64,000 nucleotides of DNA from Monodelphis domestica (GCF_027887165.1 NC_077228.1:103814350-103878349), one strand, 5' to 3'; positions 10,142 to 21,303 are shown, counted from the stretch's first letter. The notes: generated by a model not told the origin, from the letters alone. Numbers and translations are program-made.

Positions 10142-10735
10142 TCATGCAAAGATCTTGAGCCTGTGGTTTAAACTTCCCACCCCTCCCTGGTCACCTCCAC
10201 AGCAGCTCAAATAGGGTGACTGGCAGGAATAAGCAGCTGCCTGGTCTCTCCACCTGCCCTTGGTAAGGAGGGACTCTTGCCAAAGCTTTGGGCACCTGAC
10301 TTGTTTTCCCAGGAGTTGGGTTACAGCAGCGGATCTGGGCAACAGGTGTAGCCCTTGGGTTATAGCTGCAGTTAAAAACATCTGTATAGTTTGAGAGAAG
10401 GCTACAGCTGCTGCATGGGCTGGAGGCTTATCCACCACACATAGGCGCCCACTTGGGGAGCATATGCAGCTGGCAAAGCGTGCTTTGTGTCTGGGTTTTG
10501 CATAGCAGTCTCCCCCCTCAGGGAGAAACTTAGTTGATTTGAACTGAAATTCACATAATGTAAACTTCCCCCTCCCCAACATGGGCCTCTTTCCCTCCCC
10601 TCCACCCCACAAATCCAAAGCATTTTGAGGTAGAAAACTTGAAAAATGAAAAGTCAATTGTAGATAACTTATTGGTCCAAGTACAAAACAGGTCTTGCTT
10701 CTAATCCTGACTTGGCTACTCACTGTCTCATACAT
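10142..10735 (-). other. Unrecognised 197-codon open frame, probably chance
   Basis: The longest open frame outside the LINE and the simple repeats. Its composition is not low-complexity and it contains several Cys and His, but I recognise no domain. Its start lies at the edge of the pyrimidine tract at 10736, with no sign of a promoter. It could be an exon or chance; I favour chance. Confidence 0.15.
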
Positions 10736-11095
10736 CCTTCTTCCCTTTTTTTCCTCACCTCCTCCTTTTTCTTTCCTTCTCTTTCTTTCCCTCCCTCCCT
10801 CTGTCCCTCCTTTCCTTCCTTCCTTCCTTCCTTCCTTCCTTCCTTCCTTCCTTCCTTCCTTCCTTCCTTCCTTCCTTCCTTCCTTCCTTCCTCCCTCCTC
10901 CCTCTTTCCTTCCTTCCTTCCTTCCTTCTCCCCTCCCTCCCTCCCACCCTTCCTTCTTTCCTTCCTTTGTTCTTTCCTTCCTTCCTTCCTTTATTCTTTC
11001 CTTCCTTCCTTCCTTCCTTCCTTCCTTCCTTCCTTCCTTCCTTCCTTCCTTCCTTCCTTCCTTCCTTCCTTCCTTCCTTCCTTCCTTCCTTCCGA
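10736..11095. repeat. Polypyrimidine tract, mainly (CCTT)n
   Basis: About 360 bp almost purely C/T on the + strand. Uniform TTCC units cover about 10811-10890 and 10985-11093, with mixed C/T between. The long Pro/Ser/Phe/Leu frames here are artefacts. Confidence 0.97.
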
Positions 11096-11795
11096 TGTGG
11101 GCAGGCAGTGGGCAGTAAGGGACAGTAATAAGAACAGGACCCTCATACTCTGAAATTTCTCATTTCTCACTAGTTAGCACTAGTTAAAATTCAACTTCAA
11201 AACCTGTAGTTTCAGCATTAGTCAAGCATGAATTGTCGATTGTTCAATTATCCACTCTGTATACTGAATATGTAACATCCTATACTAAGCATCAGCTGTG
11301 TTCTTAGAAATAATTAATTACCTATAATGTTCCTCCAGTGTACTGCATCCCCCCCCACACACACACACACGCCATGTTCCCATTCTAGAAGGGCAATAAG
11401 ACCTCCCTCACGTTGACAAATTATGACAAGGTGGATAATGGAGGAACATGGACCCGGGTATGTTCCTTATTCCCTATGGCAACAAACCCCAAAATATATT
11501 TCCACCTGAGTTTGGAAAGGGAGATGATAAGCTACCAGACTCCAATAAATATGCCAACCTTGATCCATAGGGTGTGGAAGATGCCACTCTACAGCAGAGC
11601 TGTTATTCCATACTATCTACTCCAGAAAGGCTACTCTACTAGCCCTAAGGCTACCTGATTAGCCCCCAGACTAATCCACCAGCTATTCTACTACCACAAA
11701 CTGCCTCTTCTTCAAATAAAATTCTTTTCTTACTTCTGGACTGAATGGAGTTTGAATCTTTCATTCTTGGGGCAAGACCCTGCTCTTCCACATCA
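11096..11795. other. Unannotated stretch
   Basis: Holds a C8(AC)n run at 11349-11370 and nothing else recognisable. Confidence 0.5.
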
Positions 11796-11850
11796 CTTCC
11801 TTCCTTCCTTCTTTCCTTTCTTTGTTCCTTTCTTTCCTTCTTTTTTCAGT
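11796..11850. repeat. Pyrimidine-rich TTCC/TTTC tract
   Basis: Imperfect TTCC and TTTC units. Confidence 0.85.
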
Positions 11851-12084
11851 TTTCCTTTCACAAAGATAAGAAAATTCTGGCTTTCTTCTGCCCCTTACAA
11901 AGAATAATAATAATCCTCACATATATATGTGTAGATATGGAAATGGGCTAAGAGAGTGCCATTAGGTTTTCAAACTTTCTTCAAAATGAACCTAGAAGAT
12001 AAAATTACCCAAATAATATTAACCTTATTCTACAGAGAGGAAAATTATAATAAGGTCAGTGGAGCTGTAAGATTGAGAAAGGCA

Positions 12085-12225
12085 AATATGATTTCATGGG
12101 CAGAGCCTTGGACTTGGTGTCAGAAGACCCAAGTTTGAGTCCTAATGCAGACATTTATTAGCTGTCTGAACGTGAAAATCACTTAACTGCTCCAAGACTC
12201 AGTTTCCTAATCTGTAAAAATAGGC
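12085..12225 (+). mobile_element. MIR-type SINE, plus
   Basis: CAGAGCCTTGGACTTGGTGT, then CCCAAGTTTGAGTCC, then ACTCAGTTTCCTAATCTGTA: the tRNA-like head and CORE of a MIR. Confidence 0.75.
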
Positions 12226-12379
12226 TAGATTTTGGAGTTACAAAGAAAAAAAAAAACCACGAGAATTTGACCTCAACAACCTTACAGACAACACACAATA
12301 TCTCTCTATATATAAAATACATAGTGATTTGGGGCATGGCAGGGTGGGGTGGCCCTAGCAACTGAATTGTGGTGGCAAC

Positions 12380-13095
12380 TAGGAATTTGAATAGAGGGAA
12401 TTAGGGAAGTGAGGGGGTAGTACATTCCAGGAATAGGGTATATCCTATTCAAAGGCATGGAGATTATAAATGGAGGAACAAGAGGAACAATAAGAAGTTC
12501 ATTTTTTCTGGACTTTATAGTATTTGAAGATACATTATGTATGATAAAGGGCAGTTAGGTGGGGCAGTGGATAGAGTGCTGGGCTTAGAATCAGTCAGGA
12601 GGACCTGAGTTCAAATGCAGTCTCAGACACTAGCTGTGTGATTCTAGTTCTGTTTGCCTCAGTTTCCTCATCTGTCAAATGATCTGGAAAAGGAAATGGC
12701 AAACTACTCCAGTATCTTTGTCAAGAAAACCCCCAAAAGGGGTCATGAAGAGTTGGACATGCCTGAAAGCAACTAAATAACAACAAGATATATAATAAGA
12801 CTGGAAAGCTAGACTGTAACCAGATTGTGAGACTTTAAGTGCTAAAGAAAATTCATTTTTTATTCTAGAGGTAACAGAGAACCCCTGGAACTGATGAATT
12901 GGGGCAGTGAAATGGTTAAACCTGTGCTTTAAGAATGTCAGCCTGACAGTTATATAGAAGCTGGATTGAAGAGGGGAGATTTGAAGCAGAAGGGTCCATT
13001 AGACAATTGTAATAGTCTTCCTGAGATATGAGAAGGATGAGAAGGACCTGAACTAGTGAGAGAGAGGATCAGATGCAAAATACTTTGGAGTATTA
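12380..13095 (+). mobile_element. Unclassified old repeat, copy 1 of 3, split by a SINE
   Basis: Parts 12380-12545 and 12787-13095 align in order with 31385-32050: ACATTCCAGGAAT, CCAGATTGTGA, TTTTATTCTAGAGG, AATGGTTAAACC, GTGCTTTAAGAA and GTAATAGTC. The reading resembles a mammal-wide repeat whose name I cannot confirm. SINE-B at 12546-12786 is inserted in it. Confidence 0.5.
12546..12786 (+). mobile_element. SINE-B (RTE-tailed), plus
   Basis: Head GGGCAGTTAGGTGGGGCAG, middle CCTCAGTTTCCTCATCTG, tail ATGGCAAACTACTCCAG then GGGGTCATGAAGAGTTGG. The last part matches the 3' end of RTE/BovB-type LINEs, which supply the copying machinery. Confidence 0.9.
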
Positions 13096-13099
13096 TGTA

Positions 13100-13168
13100 A
13101 ATGTGAATGTTATTAAGTGACTTACCCAAGGTCACACAACTAGGATTTGGACCCAGTTTGACCATTGC
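13100..13168 (-). mobile_element. SINE fragment, minus
   Basis: AAGTGACTTACCCAAGGTCA, then CACAACTAGGATTTGG. Confidence 0.6.
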
Positions 13169-13309
13169 TTTTCACTTTATACTAGGACGCTTCCCAAGGA
13201 TATAAGGGAAATGGGAAAGATAACTACTCAGAAGAAAAGCTTTTTATAACTACAATTAATTCTTATCATTTCAAACTAATAAAAAGCTTCCCAAATAAAG
13301 ACTATATCA

Positions 13310-14010
13310 AGACCATTTTCTCATGGAGGCTCTGGCCACTTCATATCTAGATAATAATGACCTACTAACCTCCAGCCTCTATCTGAAGAGAGGAGTTGAA
13401 TTGAATTTCATACCTATCCTGGCACCCACTTCACTTGGTTATTCACATTCCTTCAATGATTTCCCATCACTTTCCCGATCAAATGTGGTAGCTAGGTAGG
13501 ATAGTGATAGAATGCTTGTTTGGAGCCATGAAGGCCTGAATTTGAATCCTGCCTCAAATATTTAACTAGCCTAAGCTCCCCTGGGTTTCTTCATCTGTAA
13601 AATGAGGATAATAAAAGTACAATACTTTCTAAAGTTGTTGTGAAGATCATGTGAAAACATATGAAAAGCCCTTTGCAAACCTGAAATCCTATTATAAATG
13701 TTACTTATTATGATTAACTTCTAATACCCTTAGCTGTCAAACTTCTCATTCATCTCTAACTTTCTAACTTAACATCTCTAACTTACCCTCCTTGCCAACT
13801 TTCTCTTATCAGTAATTAACTGCCCCAGGGACATTGCAGAGCACTTTGTTCCATACCTGTCTCAAGCAGCATTTACCTTGTTATTTTATAACATCATCTA
13901 TATTTGGCTTATCACCTGTTATGAGATCCTTGAGAGCAGGGGTTGTCTTTCCTCTCTATTTGTATTTTCAGCTTAGCTTGGTGATTTGAACATAATAAGT
14001 ACTTTAAAAT
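13310..14010 (+). mobile_element. L2 LINE fragment, plus, split by a MIR
   Basis: CACTTCATATCTAGATAATA, then CAATGATTTCCCATCAC before the break and CCTTGAGAGCAGGGGTTGTC, CATAATAAGTACTTTAAAA after it follow the L2 3' end. The MIR at 13486-13718 interrupts it. Confidence 0.6.
13486..13718 (+). mobile_element. MIR-type SINE, plus
   Basis: GTGGTAGCTAGGTAGGATAG head, TTCTTCATCTGTAAAATGAGG core, then GTTGTTGTGAAGATCA and TATTATAAATGTTA tail. Confidence 0.75.
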
Positions 14011-14094
14011 GCTTTTTACTTATTTTGTTTACTTTTATTCACTATTTTTATTTTTCCTGTCTAATAATTATTTCATTTATTGTTTATCTTTCAT

Positions 14095-14190
14095 TTTGTT
14101 CTTAAGGGCAGGGGCACTCTTACCCAAATGTCTTATCTCTTCCAGTCTTGGCATAGTAGTGTTTTACGCACAGTAGGTACATAATATTCT
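14095..14190 (+). mobile_element. L2 3' end, plus
   Basis: TTAAGGGCAGGGGCACTCTT, then CACAGTAGGTACATAAT, the L2 terminal pattern. Confidence 0.5.
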
Positions 14191-14619
14191 CTAACTTTGA
14201 TTGAGTCCATCCTAGAACCATCTTCCTGCAAATCTTGCCCAAACAAACACTTGAACTTGGAACTAACACTTAGAACATCCTCTTTCCTTCTGTTCAGCAC
14301 TCCATGACTCTCTTCTTGAGGTCATTTATAGCCAGGAAACCTTTCCCAGTATCCTCTTCACAAAATACTCACCATCACAATATCTGACCCACCTTTTCCC
14401 TCTCAATAGAATTATGTGGTTGTTGTATTCTTAACCTCTCAAATGGAAAGATTGTAGCAATGTATTGTCAAGTGGATGAATTCCCCATGAGAGTTTTAGG
14501 AAGATGGTATTTAGCTAGAGAAGGGGGTTCTGAGCAGTGCCAGTTTGGGGATTGCTTCCTTAGCAGCTTTATGTTCAAGAGTTCTAGGACCCATCCTTCT
14601 AGATATATATGGGAATCCT

Positions 14620-14815
14620 TATGCAGTTCTTGATTCTTCGAGAAGAGACTCCCAGAATCCAGCCTCCTAGAAAAAGAATGGAACCATCCCGGATAGCATT
14701 GGTCTCAAATTTGAGACTGATAACCTAATAGGGGAGATAAGACAAATTAATAAATAGAGACTGATCAGGGAACTCAGCTAATCTGCCCCAGATACTCTGT
14801 AACACATTGAGTGTC
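14620..14815 (+). repeat. Unclassified repeat, copy paired with 15782-15990
   Basis: Bases 14720-14810 match the reverse complement of 15785-15895: shared words include AACCTAATAGGGGAGATA, AGGGAACTCAG and CATTGAG. Similarity weakens but persists to about 14640. Neither copy was recognised as a known family. Confidence 0.65.
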
Positions 14816-15254
14816 CACATCAACCTTGTAGGGGGATTATGGGGTATACCTGGGCAGTACCAGTCTCTTAGAAAGAAAAAGATGAAAGTTATGGTCCAGG
14901 AGCTAGAAACTCAACAGAGAACTAAGCCACAATAGAGAAGAAAAACTTTGGACTTTTCCTTTTGCAACTACGAATTTTTTGAACATGTCAGGTCTCACAA
15001 GAAGGGAGTTTTCTCCTTTACAACATTAAGCTCATTTTCCATGCTGGAGATGGGAAACAGATCCAAGTGCTTAGGCCAGTGCCAAAAGTCCAGAGGACTG
15101 ACCTGCAGTTTTATCCATCTGGAGATGCCTCAGCCCTCTGTCCTGCTCTTCTGATTACTGAATCCTGAGCTGACAAGCCAGTTCATGAAGGCCCCTGGCT
15201 ATGCTTACTTCACACCACCCCCATCTCCCAGCTTTCTAATTCCTCTTCATGTTT

Positions 15255-15373
15255 TGTCTTCCCCAATTAGAATGTAAGTTACTTGAAGGTGGGGATTGTT
15301 TTGTTTCCTTATATTTATATCTCCAGTGATTAGCGCAATGTTTGGCACATAGTAAGTATTTAATAAATACTGT
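15255..15373 (+). mobile_element. L2 3' end, plus
   Basis: TTACTTGAAGGTGGGGATTG, then GTTTGGCACATAGTAAGTAT and TTAATAAATACTG. Confidence 0.75.
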
Positions 15374-15608
15374 GTTTGTTGTTGTTCAGTCATGCCTGAC
15401 ATCTTGTGAAAATCCTATTTGGAATTTCATGGTATAGATACTGGAGTGGTTTGCTATTTCCTTCTCCAGCTCATTTAACAAATGAGGAAACAGAGGAGTG
15501 GGTGAAATGACTTGCCCAGGATTACACAGCCAGTGAGTGTCAGAGGCCAGAGTTGAGCTCAGATCTTCAGTCCCACACAGTCTATCCACTTTGCTACTTA
15601 GCTGCCCC
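15374..15608 (-). mobile_element. SINE-B, minus
   Basis: Begins GTTGTTGTTCAGTCATGCC and ends CTACTTAGCTGCCCCC. AATAAAT follows L2 on the left and recurs at 15610, a possible short TSD. Confidence 0.85.
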
Positions 15609-15624
15609 CAATAAATGTGGTATC

Positions 15625-15765
15625 TAATAACTATCTCTCTATCTTCTATCTTTATCTCATTATCATCTATCATCATCTGTCATCTATCAATCTACCTGCT
15701 TATTTATCAGTCATCTCAATCAATCCATCATCTTAATCTGTCCACCTATTTATCTATGGCTCTAT
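15625..15765. repeat. Degenerate (TATC)n microsatellite
   Basis: Imperfect ATCT/TATC/ATCA units. Confidence 0.8.
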
Positions 15766-15781
15766 GGATCCCTTGGATCCC

Positions 15782-15990
15782 TTGACTGATGTGGGGTCTC
15801 AATGAGGTACAAAGTATCTGAGGTAGATTGACTGAGTTCCCTAATCGATCCCCATTTATTCATTTGTCCTATCTCCCCTATTAGGTTACCAGTTGTCTGA
15901 AGCCAGAGACCAGGATTGTTCTTTACACTCTAGCTCCCAGAACCCTTTGGACTCAATCAAGACTTGATGATAGATAGATCTAATGCCCTT
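15782..15990 (-). repeat. Unclassified repeat, inverted partner of 14620-14815
   Basis: Its reverse complement reproduces the order CTCAG-AATCTAC-CTCAGATACTTTGTA-CATTGAGACC of the left copy. The intervening ~970 bp holds L2, SINE-B and simple repeat, so the pair may be two independent insertions or the arms of one old element. Confidence 0.6.
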
Positions 15991-16299
15991 AGCCCCATAT
16001 GATTTGATACCATGGTTCTTTGACATCATGCTGAACTTTGTTCCCCTAAATCTTCCCCAACTTAAATGATATCACATTTTCTGTCCTGTGGTTAAAGTGG
16101 CTTGCATTCCAGCTAAACTACAATGCTATTCCATATGGCCCACGCTTGCCAGTCGCCATTCCTCCAGACACTTGAGGGGAGGCTGGGAATACCAAGGACA
16201 ATAAAGCCCTTATATGCCTTGGGTGAAAGGCCCAAGAGCAAGTAGCACCCTCCCCCTTTTCCCCCCTAGAAATTGCTTACCACATAATTCTTAAAGGAG

Positions 16300-16372
16300 T
16301 ATATTTTCTTTTTTTATTCCTTTCTTTCTTTTATTCCTTCCATACTTCTTTTCTTCCTTCTTTCTTTCTTTT

Positions 16373-16471
<99 letters not shown>

Positions 16472-16530
16472 CTTGTTTTTTCTTTCTTTCTCTCTCTCTC
16501 TTTCTTTCTTTCTTCCTTTCTTTCTTATAG
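16300..16530. repeat. (TTTC)n polypyrimidine tract
   Basis: Near-uniform TTTC from about 16357 to 16470, with imperfect edges and a CT patch at 16490-16500. Confidence 0.97.
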
Positions 16531-16659
16531 TATCCTGTGTATAGTACCTTTATATTTGCAAAGCACTTTCCTCAAAATAAATCTAAAAGATAACATAGCA
16601 CAGATATTCTTAGAGGAGAAAATATATAAAAGATTCAGAGAAGCTGTGAGATCAAAAAA

Positions 16660-16850
16660 GGCAAGTAGGAATCAGAAGACCTGGATTCCAATCCCATTTC
16701 GGCCACTTGATGTTTGAATATGGAACAAATTACTTAATTACACAGGTTCTCAGTTTCTGAATCTGTAAAATGGAGATAGGAATATTTATTTTACCTACTT
16801 CACAGGGTTGTTATCCAGAAAATACTTTGCAAACATTAAGGGCCCTATAG
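16660..16850 (+). mobile_element. MIR-type SINE, plus
   Basis: CAGAAGACCTGGATTCCAAT, GAATCTGTAAAATGGAGATA, CTACTTCACAGGGTTGTTAT. A second diverged MIR piece in reverse lies just before, at 16540-16640. Confidence 0.7.
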
Positions 16851-16854
16851 ATTT

Positions 16855-16965
16855 AACAACAAGCTTTTGTTAAATGCCTGCTCTGTGTCAGGCACTGTGC
16901 TAGGTACTAGGGATATGAAAATGAAGTGTCTGACCTTGAGGAGCTTAGAGATAACATTTGAACAT
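16855..16965 (+). mobile_element. Old mammalian repeat of the 'GTGCTAGG' type
   Basis: TGCCTGCTCTGTGTCAGGCA, CTGTGCTAGGTACTAGG, CCTTGAGGAGCTTAGAG. Similar copies lie at 30895, 36985, 46560 and 53885; family not confirmed. Confidence 0.5.
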
Positions 16966-16975
16966 CTTAATTCAC

Positions 16976-16978
<3 letters not shown>

Positions 16979-17009
<31 letters not shown>

Positions 17010-17019
17010 GTGTGTGTGT
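16979..17019. repeat. (TA)n(TG)n microsatellite
   Basis: TA to 17006, then TG units. Confidence 0.95.
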
Positions 17020-17171
17020 AAATATAATACAACAATATATCTATCTTTTGATATATACATTTTCTACACATATACACACAATAAATACAAAATGATTAGG
17101 GTCAGGGAGCCCTAATACCAGAGCTTTGAAGGCAAGTAAGGATTGTAAGAGGGAGTTTTGGAGAAAATATC

Positions 17172-17338
17172 ATTTGGGGCAGTTGGTGAGAGCCAGGCCT
17201 AGAGGTCCCAGGTTCAAATATAGCCTCAGACACTTCCTAGCTATGTGACACTAAGCAAATTACTTTATCCCAATTGCCTAGCTCTTACTACAGATTCTAA
17301 GATGGAAGGTAAGGGTTTAAAAAATAAAATAAAATGTA
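17172..17338 (+). mobile_element. SINE-A, plus
   Basis: GGGGCAGTTGGTGAGAGCC to AGATTCTAAGATGGAAGG, with an A-rich end. An internal deletion follows CTTACTACAGATTC. Confidence 0.8.
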
Positions 17339-17524
17339 AAAATATATCTTATTTAGATTTACTGTGTATCCTACTTCCTGGTAAGTGAGAAAAAAGCAAC
17401 ATCTTCCTGATAAAGGTAATGACTCTCTTACTCTTGCAAAACACCTAGTTACTGGGCAAGCTTTTCACCAGAATATTTTCCCAGGCTTATTGACAACTAA
17501 AAAACTCAAGAAGCACATCTCTCT

Positions 17525-18152
17525 AATAAGGAAACAGATGTGTACAAGAATATTCATAGCTGCGCTCTTTCTGATGGCAAAAAAAATGGAAAATGAGGGG
17601 ATGCCCTTCAATTGGGGAATGGCTGAACAAATTGTGGTATATGTTGGTAATGGAATACTATTGTGCTAAAAGGAATAATTAAGTGGAGGAATTCCATGGA
17701 GACTGGAACAACCTCCAGGAAGTGATGCAGAGCGAGAGGAGCAGAACCAGGAGGACATTGTACACAGAGACTGAGACACTGTGGTACAAGAGAACGTAAT
17801 GGATTTCTCCATTAGTGGCAATGCAGTGATCCTGAACAACCCAGAGGGATCTATGAGAAAGAACACTATCCACATCCAGAGGAAACACTGTGGGAGTAAA
17901 AACACAGAAGAAAAACAACTGCTCAATTACATGGATTGATAGGGATATGACTGGGGATGTAGACTCTAAATGAACATCCTAGTGCAAACATCAACAACAT
18001 GGAAGTAAGTTCTGATCAAGGACACATGTAAAACCCAGTGGAATTGCGCCTTGGCTATGGGAAGAGGTGGGAGGAAGGGAGGGAGAGAAAGAATATGATT
18101 CTTGTAACCAAGGAATAATGTTCTAAATTGACTAAATAAAATTAAAAAAACA
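17525..18152 (+). mobile_element. 5'-truncated L1 insertion with perfect TSD
   Basis: The first part encodes the end of L1 ORF2 (RIFIAALFLMAKKMENEG, closing near 17669), followed by a 3' UTR shared with 21304-21744 (CATCCAGAGGAAACACTGTG) and an A-rich end. The 17-mer AAGAAGCACATCTCTCT is present at 17508-17524 and 18153-18169, so it is a 628-bp target-primed insertion. Confidence 0.92.
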
Positions 18153-18169
18153 AAGAAGCACATCTCTCT

Positions 18170-18772
18170 TAAAGAGGGCCTGAAATATGTCAGCAACCAT
18201 CCTCAGAATGATGATCCAGGAATGGAGAGTATGCTGGTGGAATTGGGTGAAAAAGAGAGAAGCAAATATTCTAACCCAAATAAGGAGGAGACTCCCCTCC
18301 CTTAATTGCTAATGAACAAAGCAGGGCCATGGGTCACTAGGGGACCTCAGAAACCTATTGAAGGTGAAATTAGTTTTCAAGTCTCAAGTGTGAATGGAAA
18401 CTTTCTTTTTTTGATGAGGAAACTGGATCAAAACTGGGCAATAGAGAATGAGAAAAGGTGCCAGAAGCCCCAGAAGCCCCAAACTAAATTAATTTTATAA
18501 TGGTCAGTGAAATAAAAACTCTATTTAATGCTTTCTTCATGTCACCAGTGAAATCAGGTTTTACACAGTGCCATGAAGCTCCTCTGAATAGATCCATCTG
18601 AATATACAAATAAAGGAAGTACAAGAGGGATAGAGGGGGGGAATACAGTGGCCTTAGGTCACACATCAAGTGAGTAATGGCCATGGAAATGAGACCAGGA
18701 TCTGTTGAAACCTTAAAACTACTCCATAGCACCCAAGTCAGGCAGCCAAATTAGCATTATCCAAAAGCCCAG
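18170..18772. other. Unannotated stretch
   Basis: No gene or repeat family recognised between the L1 and the next SINE. Confidence 0.5.
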
Positions 18773-19001
18773 CTAGAGGCAGCTAGATGTCAAAGTGGAT
18801 TGAGAAATGGGCCTAGAGTCAAGACAACCTGAGTTCAAATTTGACCTCAGACACTTAGGCCATGTGACTCTGGGCAAATCATTTAACTCTCATCTTTAAA
18901 ATGAGTTGGAGAGGGAAATAGCAAGACTCTCCAATATGTTTGCCAAGAAAACCCTAAATGAATCACAAAGAGTAGAACTGCAAAAAAATTCAATAACAAA
19001 A
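18773..19001 (+). mobile_element. SINE-B, plus
   Basis: GAGGCAGCTAGATGTCAAAG head, then CCAAGAAAACCCTAAATG and CACAAAGAGTAGAACTG RTE-like end. Confidence 0.85.
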
Positions 19002-19905
19002 GAGGCTGGGAGTTTGTAAGAAATCAGGATGGATTGCCAAAGAAATTAATCTGATAGTTCCAAAAACTTCACCAAAACTGAAATCATCTCCCACTCTAAT
19101 TCTTCCAGTCACTGAAATTTAGTCCTTGGTCCTACAATGCCATAGTTTAAGAGCTGAAGAGAATTAGGAGAACTCTGTAAGGTGGCACCTTGGCAGAAGA
19201 CTGAGTTTTAAGAGAATATTTGTAAAATTGGCATTGATCCTCATGTTAATTCTCTCTTACCCTAAAACAATAATGGCTATGAAAAGAAAAAGCAGCTGGA
19301 GGGTAGCCACAATTACAGATTGGAGATGGAAGAAGAAGGAAAGAAACTCATTCCAAGATCCAATGACAAGGCACTAAGTCGGGGGTCTTAGAGGTAAGAT
19401 GAGCCTGCCTCACTGCTGGGGCTCCTGTGACAGCATCAGTGGGTCTCATTGCTCTGCTCCCCACTTTCATTCTGTTATTCACTGCTCAATTCTATCTTCC
19501 AGGCAAAGGAATGTCTCACCAAAGTCCCTTCCCACCATGCCCTCTTCCCACCTTAGTGACTTTGGCCTTGGCCAGAGCTCTGAGTTCATCACTTATTGAT
19601 TTTCATATTAAAAGAAAATCCATTTGCCTCATTCAAAACCACTGAGTCATCTCTGCTGTGCTTATGTTCCCCCCCCCCAAAAAAAAAGAAGAAGGAGAAG
19701 AAAAATCTAGCCACTCATGCTGCAGTAATTTGGGCGAAGGGTCATCTCTCTTTCCTGGGTCCCTTTTTCCAAACCAAGTTCAGTTTGAACCAAAATAAAC
19801 TCTTTATCACTATGTTCGAGAATCAATAAATGAGTCAGCAGGATGTAGAGGTCACTTTGGTGGTCACCCCTCTTTTCCTCTGTGTACACACTAGTTATCT
19901 TCTCT
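19002..19905. other. Unannotated stretch
   Basis: Only a C-run and A-run (19670-19690) stands out; short frames overlap one another and show no recognisable domain. Confidence 0.5.
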
Positions 19906-19907
19906 AA

Positions 19908-20078
19908 GAACATGGAAATTTAGAGCAAAAAAGGACACATAGATTATATAGTTGAACCCTCTTGTTTTAGATATGTAGAAACTGAGCCCCAGAGAGATGA
20001 AGTAAACTAGCTAAGGCCACACCATGAGTTAGTGGGAGATATAGGGCAAAACCCACATCCAACTAACTCCCAGCCCAG
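19908..20078 (-). mobile_element. MIR-type SINE, minus
   Basis: GGAAATTTAGAGCAAAA, GAAACTGAGCCCCAGAGAGA, GGCCACACCATGAGTTAG. Confidence 0.6.
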
Positions 20079-20094
20079 ATCTCTTTTAACTAGA

Positions 20095-20290
20095 GTTAGG
20101 GAGTCCTGAGTTCAAATCCAGCTTCAGACACATAGTAATTATGTGATCCTGGGCAAGTCATTCAACCACTTTCTGCCTCAGTTTCCTTATCTGTAAAATG
20201 GGGATCATAATAACACCTACCTTCCAGGGTTGTTGTAAGGAACAAATGTGGTAATATTTGTAAAGTGTGTACCACAGTGCCTGGCATTGT
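20095..20290 (+). mobile_element. MIR-type SINE, plus
   Basis: CCTGAGTTCAAATCCAGCTT, GCCTCAGTTTCCTTATCTGT, CCAGGGTTGTTGTAAGG. Confidence 0.85.
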
Positions 20291-20294
20291 TGTT

Positions 20295-21010
20295 GTCATT
20301 GTTCTTATTAACTTCATCCTTTTCTCTCTACCCATTCACTCACTTATTTCTCTCCTGCCAACCATCTTCATTCATCTCTCCAGTTGCTCTTAAATATTTC
20401 TATTATTATTTGTTTACTCTTGGTGGTCCATGATTAGTACATGCAGAGCATGATGGGGAATGGAGTCAGAAGAGAGTGAAGAGATGGATTGTGTTCAAAT
20501 GGTGGAAGACAGTGGTTCTCTTGAAGGATGGAGAATTTTAGCACAGTCTAGCCCTAGGGGGCTTGCTTAATTTCTCTGATTTCTGGTAGAAATGCTCATT
20601 TGTACTCAGTCTTCCATAACTCTCTGAAAATCCTGGTGTTCTACATAAATGTGAGCTATTATTATAGATTAAGGATTATGATCTCAGGGTGAGAAAGGGG
20701 AAACTGAGACATATAGTAGGAGGGGATCTGTACCCAGTTTTTATCAATGATGGCTTAGTACTTCCAGGCTTAGTACTGAGTACCCTGACTATAATCTCTA
20801 TTATCTATATTCCTTTTGGCCAGCCTCATTATCTCCAAATGACTAGTTTCCAGGATTTGACTTATTCTTGGAGTATTCTTAGTGAACCGTCATGAGGCTT
20901 GCCAAAGTTGAGTTACTACTCAAAAGGAATGAATCTCAATCCAGGTATGTTATCTAAGTCTCCCTCTCTTCGCCCATGCAGTGGTGATTTCCTGGGGAGA
21001 ACATTTGACT
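20295..21010. other. Unannotated stretch
   Basis: No repeat family or credible exon recognised. Confidence 0.5.
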
Positions 21011-21011
21011 T

Positions 21012-21135
21012 GGAGGCTAGAGCACTAGCTTTGAACCTTAGCTCTGACACATACACAAATCACTTCAACATCTAAACTTTAGTTTTTTCATCTGTAAAAT
21101 GATGATAATATTTAAACTATCATGAAAAGTCTTTT
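21012..21135 (+). mobile_element. MIR-type SINE, plus
   Basis: GGAGGCTAGAGCACTAGCTT, then TTTTTCATCTGTAAAATGAT. Confidence 0.65.
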
Positions 21136-21303
21136 GTGGGATTATTATGGCTATCAAACATGTTTCAAAGGGGACAATGGATGCTAATATGAATGTAAGG
21201 TTAAGGGACAAAGAAACTTATGAAAAAGAAGGAAATGAATACTTATTAAGCACCTACTATGTGCCATTCATTGTGGTAAGTGCTTTACAAATATTATCTC
21301 ATT

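Noticed and set aside
10695..11153. Open frames of 138-152 codons, Pro/Ser/Phe/Leu rich
   Set aside because: They translate the (CCTT)n tract in different frames; no gene evidence.
17666..17926. 86- and 79-codon minus-strand frames, echoed at 21294-21551
   Set aside because: Antisense of the L1 3' UTR; repeated only because the L1 is repeated.
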